Of a DNA stretch of 12,582 bases, positions 1 to 6,191 are shown in pieces. Every line of letters begins with the position of its first letter. Within the stretch, counting starts at the first letter, position 1. The notes under the pieces were generated by a model. It did not search any database. It was not told the origin of the DNA and was given only the letters and a program-made list of their open reading frames with translations. The position numbers were made by a program, and so were the translations under genes. The DNA is from Chloroflexota bacterium (GTDB lineage Bacteria; Chloroflexota; Anaerolineae; Anaerolineales; Anaerolineaceae): positions 1-12,582 of the forward strand of contig JAEYTI010000158.1 of NCBI GenBank assembly GCA_023434145.1, given 5' to 3'.

Positions 1-29
1 CAAAATACTGCTACAATTTGGCTGTCCAT
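1..29 (-). CDS. Start of a truncated gene, product unknown
   Basis: The minus strand has an ATG at 29-27 preceded by a perfect GGAGG (plus-strand CCTCC at 35-39) with a 5-nt spacer. This is the same geometry that marks the starts of the RraA-like and GGDEF genes here. The reading frame stays open to the window edge and encodes MDSQIVAVF. Only nine codons are visible, so no family can be named. It follows the RraA-like gene after about 100 nt on the same strand and may belong to that transcription unit. The call rests on the ribosome binding site and orientation alone. Confidence 0.55.
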
Positions 30-130
30 GCGTTCCTCCGGTTCAGTTTTGGTTTGAGCACCTACACTTTACCAGAAAACGCATGGATCTTTTATCCCGC
101 TACGACAAGGTAGCAACTTGGGTTAACTAT

Positions 131-856
131 TTATCGCAGGCGGAACACCTGCTTCCTCAGTATATCCATCTGGCGCTTACTTTCCTTCCGCGCCTCCTTC
201 AACTTCGTCAAATCCGGCCCAAACTCCTTCAAGGTGTTGATGATCACCATTTCGGCAGCGACATACGCATCCCCAACTTCGGCCACCTCGGAAGCGATTT
301 CCTTTGGGATTGTTGTCACCCCGTTTACATCTGCATGGATAAGATCATCAGGGTAAATCATTACTCCACCTACTCTTACTGGAACATGTACATCTGGTGT
401 ATGGCAGTAGCCATGCGCACAAATGGTTCCTCCGGTAAACACAGGGAAACCGATCCTTCGCACCTGGTCTAAATCCCGTCCTGCGCCAGATGTAATCAAA
501 CCAACCGCACCATACACCAGGTAGGTGGTGCACATGATCTCGCCAAAGGTGGCCGATACCGCCGGGTCATCGAGATCCTGGAAGACGACGATGGGCGGCC
601 CGGCCAGCTCGGAGAAGCGCTCCACCTGCACCTCGATGTTGTCGTACACGTCTGTGCCGGGCGGCGGCGGGTCCGAGGAGCGGAAGGTGGCCGTTGCGGC
701 AAACCCCACAATGGGCGGCATCTCGGGGAAGCAGGCGCGGATTCGGCCATCCATGTAGCCGCTGCTGCGCGGGCGGATGTCGAACAGCTCGATGATGTTG
801 CAGATGGTGGGGGTGTCAAAAGCACGCAGTTTATCCAGCACGTTCGTTGGTATCAT
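131..856 (-). CDS. RraA-like / HMG-CHA aldolase-fold family protein
   Basis: A 241-aa protein of the RraA-like family (the fold of 4-hydroxy-4-methyl-2-oxoglutarate/4-carboxy-4-hydroxy-2-oxoadipate aldolases, the RNase E inhibitor RraA and many uncharacterised members). Family marks are an N-terminal DTPTICNIIEL segment (residues 14-24), the core GAVGLITSGAGRD (116-128) ending in the metal/substrate-site Arg127-Asp128, IGFPVF (135-140), and DDLIHADVNGVTTIP (170-184). Family members usually have Asp-Gly five to six residues before the RD pair; here it is Ser-Gly, so aldolase activity is not assured. The C-terminus from about 205 is a charged helix. A TTG 12 nt upstream is also open, but the ATG at 856 has GGAGG at 862-866 with a 5-nt spacer and is preferred. 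It lies downstream of a PfkB kinase across a hairpin-rich gap, which would suit a sugar-acid or polyol catabolic role, but the substrate is unknown. Confidence 0.85.
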   Translation of the reverse strand: MIPTNVLDKLRAFDTPTICNIIELFDIRPRSSGYMDGRIRACFPEMPPIVGFAATATFRSSDPPPPGTDVYDNIEVQVERFSELAGPPIVVFQDLDDPAVSATFGEIMCTTYLVYGAVGLITSGAGRDLDQVRRIGFPVFTGGTICAHGYCHTPDVHVPVRVGGVMIYPDDLIHADVNGVTTIPKEIASEVAEVGDAYVAAEMVIINTLKEFGPDLTKLKEARKESKRQMDILRKQVFRLR

Positions 857-876
857 GCAAACCTCCAAAGATTGGA

Positions 877-982
877 ACCACAGAGAAACCAGAGATAACA
901 GAGAAGAGAAGAAAGAAATTAAAAGCTTTTTTTGTTACTCTCTCCTGTTTCTTCCCTCCGTTATCTCTGATCTCTCTGTGGT
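877..982. repeat. Imperfect inverted repeat of about 106 nt between pfkB-like and rraA-like genes
   Basis: The left arm, from ACCACAGAGAAACC at 877, and the right arm, ending in CTCTCTGTGGT at 982, pair over about 25 positions with three mismatches (877-901 against 958-982). They enclose a purine/pyrimidine-biased middle with an AAAAGCTTTTTTT patch (921-933). The arms are built from repeated CAGAGA units. It lies wholly in the gap between two co-oriented genes. It could act as an attenuator or RNA processing/stability hairpin, or be a small mobile palindrome. Sequences of the type CCACAGAGACACAGAG recur between genes in many environmental genomes as far as I recall; this is memory, not a search. 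Confidence 0.6.
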
Positions 983-1005
983 AAAGCTCTTTACCAGCCG
1001 CTGGT
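981..1005. repeat. Two small hairpins at the 3' end of the PfkB gene
   Basis: GTAAAG at 981-986 pairs with CTTTAC at 989-994, and ACCAGC at 993-998 pairs with GCTGGT at 1000-1005. The second overlaps the first and touches the stop codon of the kinase gene (1005-1007). They abut the larger 877-982 inverted repeat. A role as an RNA 3'-end structure is possible, but the loops of 1-2 nt make them poor RNA hairpins on their own. Confidence 0.35.
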
Positions 1006-1925
1006 CACGACCGCCATTCTTTTAGCCCATTGTTGAACAGGGCTTCCAGCTCGTCCTCGCTCAGGAAACCATCCGAGGCCGATGACGCGCCGATTTTGTA
1101 CGACGCGAACACCATCGCTTTGCGCAGCGCCAGGTACGGATCGCGGGTTTTGGCGTAGTAATGCACAAAGGCCGAGAACTGCGCATCGCCCGCGCCGATG
1201 GTGTTGACCACCGGGCGCGCGCGCACTGCCGGAAACCGCTCGATAAAATTATCGCCCTTCACTGCCAGCAGCGCCCCTTCCGCGCCCATGCCGATGACCA
1301 AAATCTCGGGGCTGTAGCGATTCCACACCCGCTTTGCCCACTCCTCCGGCGGAACGGGCAGCCATTCGTGGCTCATAAAGAGGATATCAGCGGCGCGCAT
1401 GAAGTCCTTGTTGTACGAGTCGTCCAGGTCGGTGAGGGCGTGCACGTCGGTGGCAATGGGCTTGCCCGACTTGCGCGCCGGCTCGAGGAAGGGGCGTGAG
1501 AAGTTGATATTGCACAGCACCAGCACATCACAGCCATTTTGGGCCGGTTTAAAGCGCCCGGCGGGGAACTCGGTCTCCTGAATGTCCTTCAGGTCCACGT
1601 TGATCTGCCGCCGACCTTCGCCGTCGTAGAGGATCACCGACTGCGCGGTTTCGTCCACCACGTCCAGCACGTCGCGGCCTGAGATGCCATCGCGCACAAG
1701 CGCCGCGCGGACAAATTCGGCCAGCGGGTCGCGCCCGATCAACGAGAGCAGCCGCACCTCGTCGCCCAGCATGGTCAGCGCGCGGGCGATGTTGTAGCCC
1801 ACGCCCGAAACCGCCGTGCACAGCCCAAAAAACGGGTAGCGCACCGGCGTGTACGGAATGGGAAAACTCTCAATCCGCAGCGTGGTTTCGATATTGATCA
1901 GCCCGGAGACGAGAATTTTGGGCAT
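1005..1925 (-). CDS. PfkB-family carbohydrate/nucleoside kinase
   Basis: A 306-aa cytoplasmic kinase of the PfkB/ribokinase superfamily, which phosphorylates a hydroxyl of a sugar or nucleoside using ATP. The N-terminal substrate lid region carries AVSGVGYNIARALTMLG (residues 38-54), equivalent to the usual GGxxxNxA block. The C-terminal signature is NTIGAGDAQFSAF (241-253), with GAGD forming the anion hole and Asp247 as predicted catalytic base. The usual first Asp of the DTxGAGD motif is Asn here. Length is normal for the family. The ATG at 1925 lies one base after the TAA of the upstream MOSC gene, so translation is probably coupled. Substrate cannot be assigned; ribokinase, fructokinase and adenosine-kinase branches all share these motifs. 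Confidence 0.88.
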   Translation of the reverse strand: MPKILVSGLINIETTLRIESFPIPYTPVRYPFFGLCTAVSGVGYNIARALTMLGDEVRLLSLIGRDPLAEFVRAALVRDGISGRDVLDVVDETAQSVILYDGEGRRQINVDLKDIQETEFPAGRFKPAQNGCDVLVLCNINFSRPFLEPARKSGKPIATDVHALTDLDDSYNKDFMRAADILFMSHEWLPVPPEEWAKRVWNRYSPEILVIGMGAEGALLAVKGDNFIERFPAVRARPVVNTIGAGDAQFSAFVHYYAKTRDPYLALRKAMVFASYKIGASSASDGFLSEDELEALFNNGLKEWRS

Positions 1926-1926
1926 G

Positions 1927-2580
1927 TTAATCCCTCAAGCGTTTGCGCAGGCTGGCTTTCCAGTCTTCCGATAGCGCCGGAACTTCCACCAGCGCGCGCA
2001 AATCCTCCAGCCTGCTTGGGTCCAGCTTCAAAGCCCACGCGCGCGCAATGCTCCAATCGGGGTGCGCGCGTTCCACCAGCTCCAACGGCAGGCCGGCTTC
2101 CACGTAGCCTTCTTGCAGCACGCGAAAATACCAGCCCACCCGCCCGCTGTGAATCGCGCGGTCCATCAGCTCGGTGGAATGCCAGCGGCGGTTGAGCTTG
2201 AAGCACGGCCCGCGCGGCTGGCTGACCTGCACGATCACCTCGCCCGCACGGTAGACATCACCGATGCAGGCGGCATCCTCCAGCAAACCTTCTATGGTGA
2301 AGTTCTCGCCAAAGGCCCCGCCTGTCATTGTCTCAAGGCCGGGGGTTTCGCGCCAGAGCGGGTAGTGCTCAGAGGGGTAGCAGTTGGCGGCCTTGTCCGG
2401 CCCGCCGTGAACGCGCTTCGCGGCCTGCGCGTCACCCTCCAAGCCGTTGACTTTCAGCCACACCGGCCCGGTCACGGGGGTTTTGGCAATCGCCGACCGC
2501 CAGGAAGGAAGATTATCGCCCTCAGCGGGATAGGTCTTTGGCTTGCCCACCTGGATGGAGATCAGCTTGGCATTTTGCAT
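1927..2580 (-). CDS. MOSC-domain protein (YiiM-like)
   Basis: A 217-aa protein with a MOSC domain, the molybdenum-cofactor-binding fold found at the C-terminus of Moco sulfurases and in YiiM/YcbX-type proteins, which reduce N-hydroxylated compounds such as 6-hydroxylaminopurine. Visible marks are the early GLEGDAQ (46-52), the RVHGGPDKA block (56-64), GGAFGENFTIEG (87-98), and QPRGPCFKLNRR (121-132) with the conserved Cys126 that ligates Mo in related proteins. The C-terminal 50 residues (HPDWSIARAW onwards) match the small helical extension seen in YiiM homologues. The ATG at 2580 has GAGG four bases upstream. It is co-transcribed with, and one base from, the PfkB kinase. A detoxification role is inferred from family only. 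Confidence 0.87.
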   Translation of the reverse strand: MQNAKLISIQVGKPKTYPAEGDNLPSWRSAIAKTPVTGPVWLKVNGLEGDAQAAKRVHGGPDKAANCYPSEHYPLWRETPGLETMTGGAFGENFTIEGLLEDAACIGDVYRAGEVIVQVSQPRGPCFKLNRRWHSTELMDRAIHSGRVGWYFRVLQEGYVEAGLPLELVERAHPDWSIARAWALKLDPSRLEDLRALVEVPALSEDWKASLRKRLRD

Positions 2581-2595
2581 AACACCTCAAAATTA

Positions 2596-2646
2596 ATAAT
2601 ATGTTTTCAACAAACCCCCGATCGGGGTTTGTTGAAAACATATTAT
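2596..2646. repeat. 51-nt palindrome: 23-bp perfect stem, 5-nt loop
   Basis: Positions 2596-2618 are perfectly complementary to 2624-2646, with loop CGATC (2619-2623). The stem is AT-rich at its base (ATAATATG) and C/G-rich at its tip (CCCC/GGGG). The stop codon of the APH-family gene (TAA, 2645-2643) lies inside the right arm. The left arm ends about 15 nt before the MOSC start codon. It sits between two co-oriented genes, so it may terminate, attenuate, or protect a 3' end. There is no U-tract beyond the stem in the direction of transcription. Confidence 0.85.
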
Positions 2647-3539
2647 GTATATTCTTCCATGCCCGCTCTGTATGCGGATTCGTCGCCGTTCTTCAGGCCG
2701 TCCAGCGCCTCTTCCAGGGCGAAGGTGCCGCGGTGGAAACGCGCACGCGCCAGCATTGCCGCCAGCTTTTCCGCGTCTGGCTGGTAACGGACGGCGATCC
2801 GCGCAAACAGATCCTCACCCGTGGTCGAAATGGATGCCAGATCGTATGCCGGGTCGCCGGGCGCGCAGGATGAGAAGTCGATCACGCCGGTGACGCCCCC
2901 CTGTGCCGGGTCCCACAGGATATTGCTGCCGCCAAAGTCACCGTGGCGTAGCACCGGGTCGAAGCGGTGGAGCGCTTTCTCGTCCAGGTACGCCTCAAAG
3001 TGCTGGCTGACGGCTTTACGCGCATCGGGCCGCATGGCAGGGAACAGCTTTTCGCGCACATCGCTGTACATTTCCTCCCACTGGTCGCGCCCATCGCGCG
3101 CGCGGTTCGATCCACCCAGCAGTTCCACGGGCAGCACGTGCAGCGGCATGGCGTGCAGCATGCGCAAAAAGTCTGCTAGCTGTACGGCAATCCGATCGAG
3201 TACGTTGTCATCGGTGATCGATGCCACTGCCTCGGCGGAGAGTGCCTCGCCGGGCAGGCGCTTATAACCGATAAATGCCAGACCCGGCACCGGCGGCTCG
3301 ATGCGCTGGTATTCAACGCTCGGAACGGCCAGCGGCAGGAGGTTTTTCAGCGCCTCCAGCAAGCGTGTCTCGGTAACCATCTGCTGCACGCCTTCGCGGT
3401 AGCGTGGAAAGCGAAATACCCATTCGTGGTTAACAATCACCACGTCATTAAACTGCCCGTTCTGCTCTTCGACCTTCTCAAACAACAGGTTGTGAGCGGC
3501 TGTGCGGATCTGCGAGAGGTATAGGAGTGTCGTGCTCAT
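2643..3539 (-). CDS. APH-family (aminoglycoside phosphotransferase-like) kinase
   Basis: A 298-aa small-molecule kinase of the APH/choline kinase superfamily. Key motifs are VNHEWVFRFPR (residues 36-46, the nucleotide-binding beta strand with the FRFP signature seen in APH(2'')-like enzymes), RHGDFGGSNILW (198-209) with catalytic-loop Asp201 and Asn206, and GVIDFSSCAPGDPAYDLAS (218-236) with metal-binding Asp221. All catalytic residues are intact and the length is typical. The family includes antibiotic kinases but also homoserine, methylthioribose and unknown-metabolite kinases, so resistance should not be assumed. No Shine-Dalgarno is visible. An extended -10 lies only 14 nt before the ATG, so the message may be leaderless. 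The stop codon is within the downstream palindrome. Confidence 0.85.
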   Translation of the reverse strand: MSTTLLYLSQIRTAAHNLLFEKVEEQNGQFNDVVIVNHEWVFRFPRYREGVQQMVTETRLLEALKNLLPLAVPSVEYQRIEPPVPGLAFIGYKRLPGEALSAEAVASITDDNVLDRIAVQLADFLRMLHAMPLHVLPVELLGGSNRARDGRDQWEEMYSDVREKLFPAMRPDARKAVSQHFEAYLDEKALHRFDPVLRHGDFGGSNILWDPAQGGVTGVIDFSSCAPGDPAYDLASISTTGEDLFARIAVRYQPDAEKLAAMLARARFHRGTFALEEALDGLKNGDESAYRAGMEEYT

Positions 3540-3553
3540 AATATGTAGACACT

Positions 3554-3562
3554 ATTGTAGCA
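3554..3562 (-). promoter_or_regulatory. Extended -10 promoter element for the APH-family gene
   Basis: On the minus strand the sequence reads TGCTACAAT, an extended -10 (TGn plus TACAAT). It ends 14 nt before the ATG at 3539, which predicts transcription starting about 7-8 nt upstream of the start codon. No convincing TTGACA-like -35 was found, as can occur with extended -10 promoters. This suggests the gene is transcribed separately from yajO upstream. Confidence 0.45.
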
Positions 3563-3603
3563 TAGGGAAGTTTGTTCCCATACTTTTCTCCCGCCCTGGG
3601 TGC

Positions 3604-3630
3604 GTTACAGTTTCTTTGCCACTTTGTAAC
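3604..3630. repeat. Weak inverted repeat between yajO and the APH-family gene
   Basis: GTTACA (3604-3609) pairs with TGTAAC (3625-3630) across a 15-nt loop. On the minus strand it follows the yajO stop, with a run of six T at about 3644-3649 between the stop and the repeat. The order (T-run before the stem) is wrong for a classical terminator. It is recorded because the 116-nt gap carries little else besides the promoter for the next gene. Confidence 0.25.
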
Positions 3631-3655
3631 CGCTCAGACGTCAAAAAATCCCTGC

Positions 3656-4639
3656 CTACTGGTGCCCGACGATCTTGTGCGGTACGTACGGCTCTTCAAG
3701 GTAGGCAACGTCTTCTGGTGAGAGCCGCACGGAAAGCGCGCCGACCGCGTCTTCCAGGTGCGCGTTCTTGGTCGCTCCGATGATGGGCGCAGTCACCGGC
3801 TGCTTTTGGAGCAGCCAGGCCAGCGCGATCTGCGAGCGCGTGCAGCCGTACTTTTCCGCGGTTTCTGCCACACGCCGAACTACCTGCCGGTCCGTTTCTT
3901 CGGTCGAACCGTACTTCCCATTCGCGATTTGATCAGTTTGAGCGCGCAGCGAGCTATCCTGTGACCAGTCACGCGTCAGCCGGCCTGAGGCGAGCGGGCT
4001 GTAGGGGATGCAGCCGATCTTCTCCGCACGGCACAGCGGCAGCATCTCGCGCTCCTCTTCGCGGTAGATCAGGTTCAGGTGGTTCTGCATCGAGACGAAG
4101 CGAGTCCAACCGTGCTTTTCGGCAGTGTACAGCGCCTTCTGGAACTGCCACGCAAACATGGCCGAAGCGCCAATGTAGCGGACCTTCCCCGCCCGCACCA
4201 CGTCGTTCAGCGCTTCCATCGTTTCCTCGATGGGGGTTTCGTAATCCCAGCGGTGGATCTGGTAGAGATCGACGTAATCGGTCTCGAGCCGCTTCAGGCT
4301 GTTGTCAATCTCGCTCAGGATTGCCTTGCGTGACAGCCCGCCGCCGTTTGGCCCTTCGCGCATTTTGCCGTGCACTTTGGTGGCGATAATCACTTCGTTG
4401 CGCTTTGCAAAGTCCTTCAATGCCCGGCCCAGGATTTCCTCGCTGACGCCAAGTGAATAGACGTTGGCCGTGTCGAAGAAATTGATCCCCATCTCCAGGG
4501 CCTTCTGGATAACCGGGCGGCTGTTCTCCTCGTTGAGCACCCATTTGTGCACCCAGTGCTCCGCATCCCCAAACCCCATGCATCCCAGGCAAATGCGCGA
4601 GACCTGCATACCGGTGTTCCCCATACGAGCGTATTCCAT
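3656..4639 (-). CDS. yajO: Aldo/keto reductase, YajO type
   Basis: A 327-aa NAD(P)H-dependent aldo/keto reductase with the (beta/alpha)8 fold. The catalytic tetrad is visible: Asp56 and Tyr61 in FFDTANVYS, Lys88 in IIATKVHG, His129 in DLYQIHRWDY. The stretches LCLGCM-like (17-21), QIHRWDYETPIEETMEALNDV, YIGASAMFAWQF and NLIYREEEREMLPLC are those I recognise from E. coli YajO and its relatives, which have been linked to 1-deoxy-xylulose 5-phosphate formation and xylitol/ketose reduction. The physiological substrate here is unknown. The C-terminal APIIGATK segment is the cofactor phosphate loop. The start ATG (4639) has AGGAG six bases upstream. It is the last of three aldo/keto reductases on this strand and lies downstream of a transporter gene across a hairpin. 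Confidence 0.92.
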   Translation of the reverse strand: MEYARMGNTGMQVSRICLGCMGFGDAEHWVHKWVLNEENSRPVIQKALEMGINFFDTANVYSLGVSEEILGRALKDFAKRNEVIIATKVHGKMREGPNGGGLSRKAILSEIDNSLKRLETDYVDLYQIHRWDYETPIEETMEALNDVVRAGKVRYIGASAMFAWQFQKALYTAEKHGWTRFVSMQNHLNLIYREEEREMLPLCRAEKIGCIPYSPLASGRLTRDWSQDSSLRAQTDQIANGKYGSTEETDRQVVRRVAETAEKYGCTRSQIALAWLLQKQPVTAPIIGATKNAHLEDAVGALSVRLSPEDVAYLEEPYVPHKIVGHQ

Positions 4640-4660
4640 GAAATTCTCCTATATTGATAG

Positions 4661-4702
4661 TTTGTTGGATCGTTTTTTGGCCACATAAAACGATCCAACA
4701 AA
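4661..4702. repeat. 42-nt palindrome: 16-bp perfect stem, 10-nt loop
   Basis: TTTGTTGGATCGTTTT (4661-4676) is the exact reverse complement of 4687-4702, with loop TTGGCCACAT. It lies in the 116-nt gap between the DMT transporter stop and the yajO ribosome binding site. It resembles the other gap palindromes in form (AT-rich outer stem) but not in sequence. A terminator/attenuator or RNA-processing role is inferred. Confidence 0.75.
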
Positions 4703-4755
4703 GGTTCGAATAGCTTTTCCGTGCTATGCGAAGCTGCAATCTGATTCTACAGCAT

Positions 4756-5727
4756 TCACGTGGTAACCTGTCGTGCTTTTCGATCCAGGTACAAAATAAA
4801 CAACCCGCTTAGCAGGGTTAAGAATGCACCTGCCCACGTAGAAAGCATGGGGATCTCCTGAAAGAGCAGCAGCCCCCACATCACACTGATGGGCAGCGAT
4901 ACGTACTCAAACGGCGCTGCCACCGAGGCTTGCGCCAGGCTGTAGGCGCGCGCCATGAAGTACGTCCAGCCGGCCCAAACCAGCCCCAGGCCCGACATAA
5001 CAAATCCATCCAGCAGGGTTGGCATGGCCCAGGGCCGGAGGAAAAATGCTACGCTTGGGTGAGCGCCCGGAACCTCTCCAATCATCATCGCGATCGGAGC
5101 GATCACCACAGCCGCGGCAAGGTAAACGAGCGAGCTGTAAAAGGCCATCGTCGCGCCGCTATCAGTCGTTTGAAGTTTGCGCGTGGCTATGACCGTCAGC
5201 GCATAGAAAACCACCGAGATCAGCACGAATACGGAACCCAAGTTGAAGGCCGTCGAGCCGGGCCGGACGATAAACAGAACCCCCAAAAAACCAACCACCA
5301 GCGCTAGCCAGCGCTGCCAACTGACCTTTTCGCTCAGCATGAACACAGACAGAAGGGTGATCATCATCGGGCCTGAGAAGCGGATCGCCTCCACTTCGGC
5401 CAGCGGCAGCGCCGCCAGCCCCATCATCGCGGTAGTGTAGGAGAGGAACAGAAACATCCCGCGAATGGTCTCCAATTTTAACTGGGGTGTGGTTGGCAGC
5501 CCGCGCTTGCCCTCCATGCGGAAAAAGAGCAGGGTGAACGGCAGGGCCACCACGTTGCGGAATACCACCATCTGAATCACGGAATAGTCACTGCCAATCC
5601 ACTTCACCACAATCCCCTGTAGGGAAATGATGAGCATTGCTGCCAAAAGAAAGCCGATGCCTTTCAGATTGGAATTTGCGTTCGTCACAGGCTCACCCAT
5701 TGCGCACGTTTGCGCTGCGGGGCACAT
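4756..5727 (-). CDS. EamA/DMT-superfamily transporter
   Basis: A membrane protein of up to 323 aa with about ten hydrophobic segments arranged as two EamA-like halves (roughly residues 20-155 and 165-318), the layout of the drug/metabolite transporter superfamily of exporters. Examples of helices are GIGFLLAAMLIISLQGIVV, MFLFLSYTTAMMGLAALPLA and TWAGAFLTLLSGLFILYL. The first-half end WQRWLALVVGFLGVLFIVRPG is a typical EamA repeat boundary. The ATG at 5727 abuts the TGA of the DUF2255 gene (TGAATG). A second ATG at 5700 (MGEPVTN) is equally plausible, and neither has a clear Shine-Dalgarno; re-initiation from the upstream gene would explain this. Substrate unknown; the context suggests a metabolite or toxic by-product export role. 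Confidence 0.88.
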   Translation of the reverse strand: MCPAAQTCAMGEPVTNANSNLKGIGFLLAAMLIISLQGIVVKWIGSDYSVIQMVVFRNVVALPFTLLFFRMEGKRGLPTTPQLKLETIRGMFLFLSYTTAMMGLAALPLAEVEAIRFSGPMMITLLSVFMLSEKVSWQRWLALVVGFLGVLFIVRPGSTAFNLGSVFVLISVVFYALTVIATRKLQTTDSGATMAFYSSLVYLAAAVVIAPIAMMIGEVPGAHPSVAFFLRPWAMPTLLDGFVMSGLGLVWAGWTYFMARAYSLAQASVAAPFEYVSLPISVMWGLLLFQEIPMLSTWAGAFLTLLSGLFILYLDRKARQVTT

Positions 5728-6120
5728 TCAAGCGCGCGGCGTTAGTTTGATCGTCGCAGAATGCGCCTGCGGAGTCAGGCATGCGTCGACGTATTCCTTC
5801 GGATAATGGCTGTACTTCTGGCGGTAGACGATGTCAATCTGCGCGTGGAGCGCGGCATCGTCCACCTCCACGAAGCGCACATCTTTCTCCACCCCGCTCG
5901 CCTGAATGCGCCCTTCGTGGTGCGTCAGCACGCCGCGGAACCAGTCGGAGCCGCGTCCTCTCACCGAGCGCACATACAGGTCATCGCCAACACGCACCAC
6001 CCAGATGGTTCTGGATTTGCGCAGCGTGCCGTCGCGCCGCAGGCCGGCGATTTCCAACTCATCCGCCGAACCAATCTTCTCGAGTTCGTCACTCGTCCAC
6101 GAGATGTTTGGTTGATTCAT
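5728..6120 (-). CDS. DUF2255 family protein
   Basis: A 130-aa soluble protein. The central block TIWVVRVGDDLYVRSVRGRGSDWFRGVLTHHEGRI (about residues 38-72) is the hallmark of DUF2255 proteins, whose strand pattern resembles split-barrel flavin/F420-binding proteins. The resemblance is my inference, not a demonstrated activity. The ATG at 6120 is preceded by AAGGGG about eight bases upstream. The stop codon touches the start of the transporter gene, so the two are probably translationally coupled. It lies between oxidoreductase genes, compatible with a redox-linked role. Confidence 0.75.
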   Translation of the reverse strand: MNQPNISWTSDELEKIGSADELEIAGLRRDGTLRKSRTIWVVRVGDDLYVRSVRGRGSDWFRGVLTHHEGRIQASGVEKDVRFVEVDDAALHAQIDIVYRQKYSHYPKEYVDACLTPQAHSATIKLTPRA

Positions 6121-6145
6121 CGCGATATCCCCTTCTTAGATGGAT

Positions 6146-6173
6146 CTTCGTACGACCCGCGGGCCGTACGAAG
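6146..6173. repeat. 28-nt hairpin between the second aldo/keto reductase and DUF2255
   Basis: CTTCGTACG (6146-6154) pairs with CGTACGAAG (6165-6173). The ten bases between contain the self-complementary CCCGCGGG, so the stem can continue after one A/C mismatch. It occupies most of the 71-nt gap between two co-oriented genes. Confidence 0.6.
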
Positions 6174-6191
6174 TATTGATCGCGTACCAGT

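Noticed and set aside
83..472. Plus-strand open frame of 129 codons antisense to the RraA-like gene
   Set aside because: No ribosome binding site, no family motif, and the opposite strand carries a well-supported gene.
2062..2787. Plus-strand open frame of 241 codons
   Set aside because: It is antisense to the MOSC gene and the end of the APH-family gene, crosses the 2596-2646 palindrome, has no ribosome binding site, and its protein is low-complexity His/Arg/Ala-rich, as expected from an antisense shadow.
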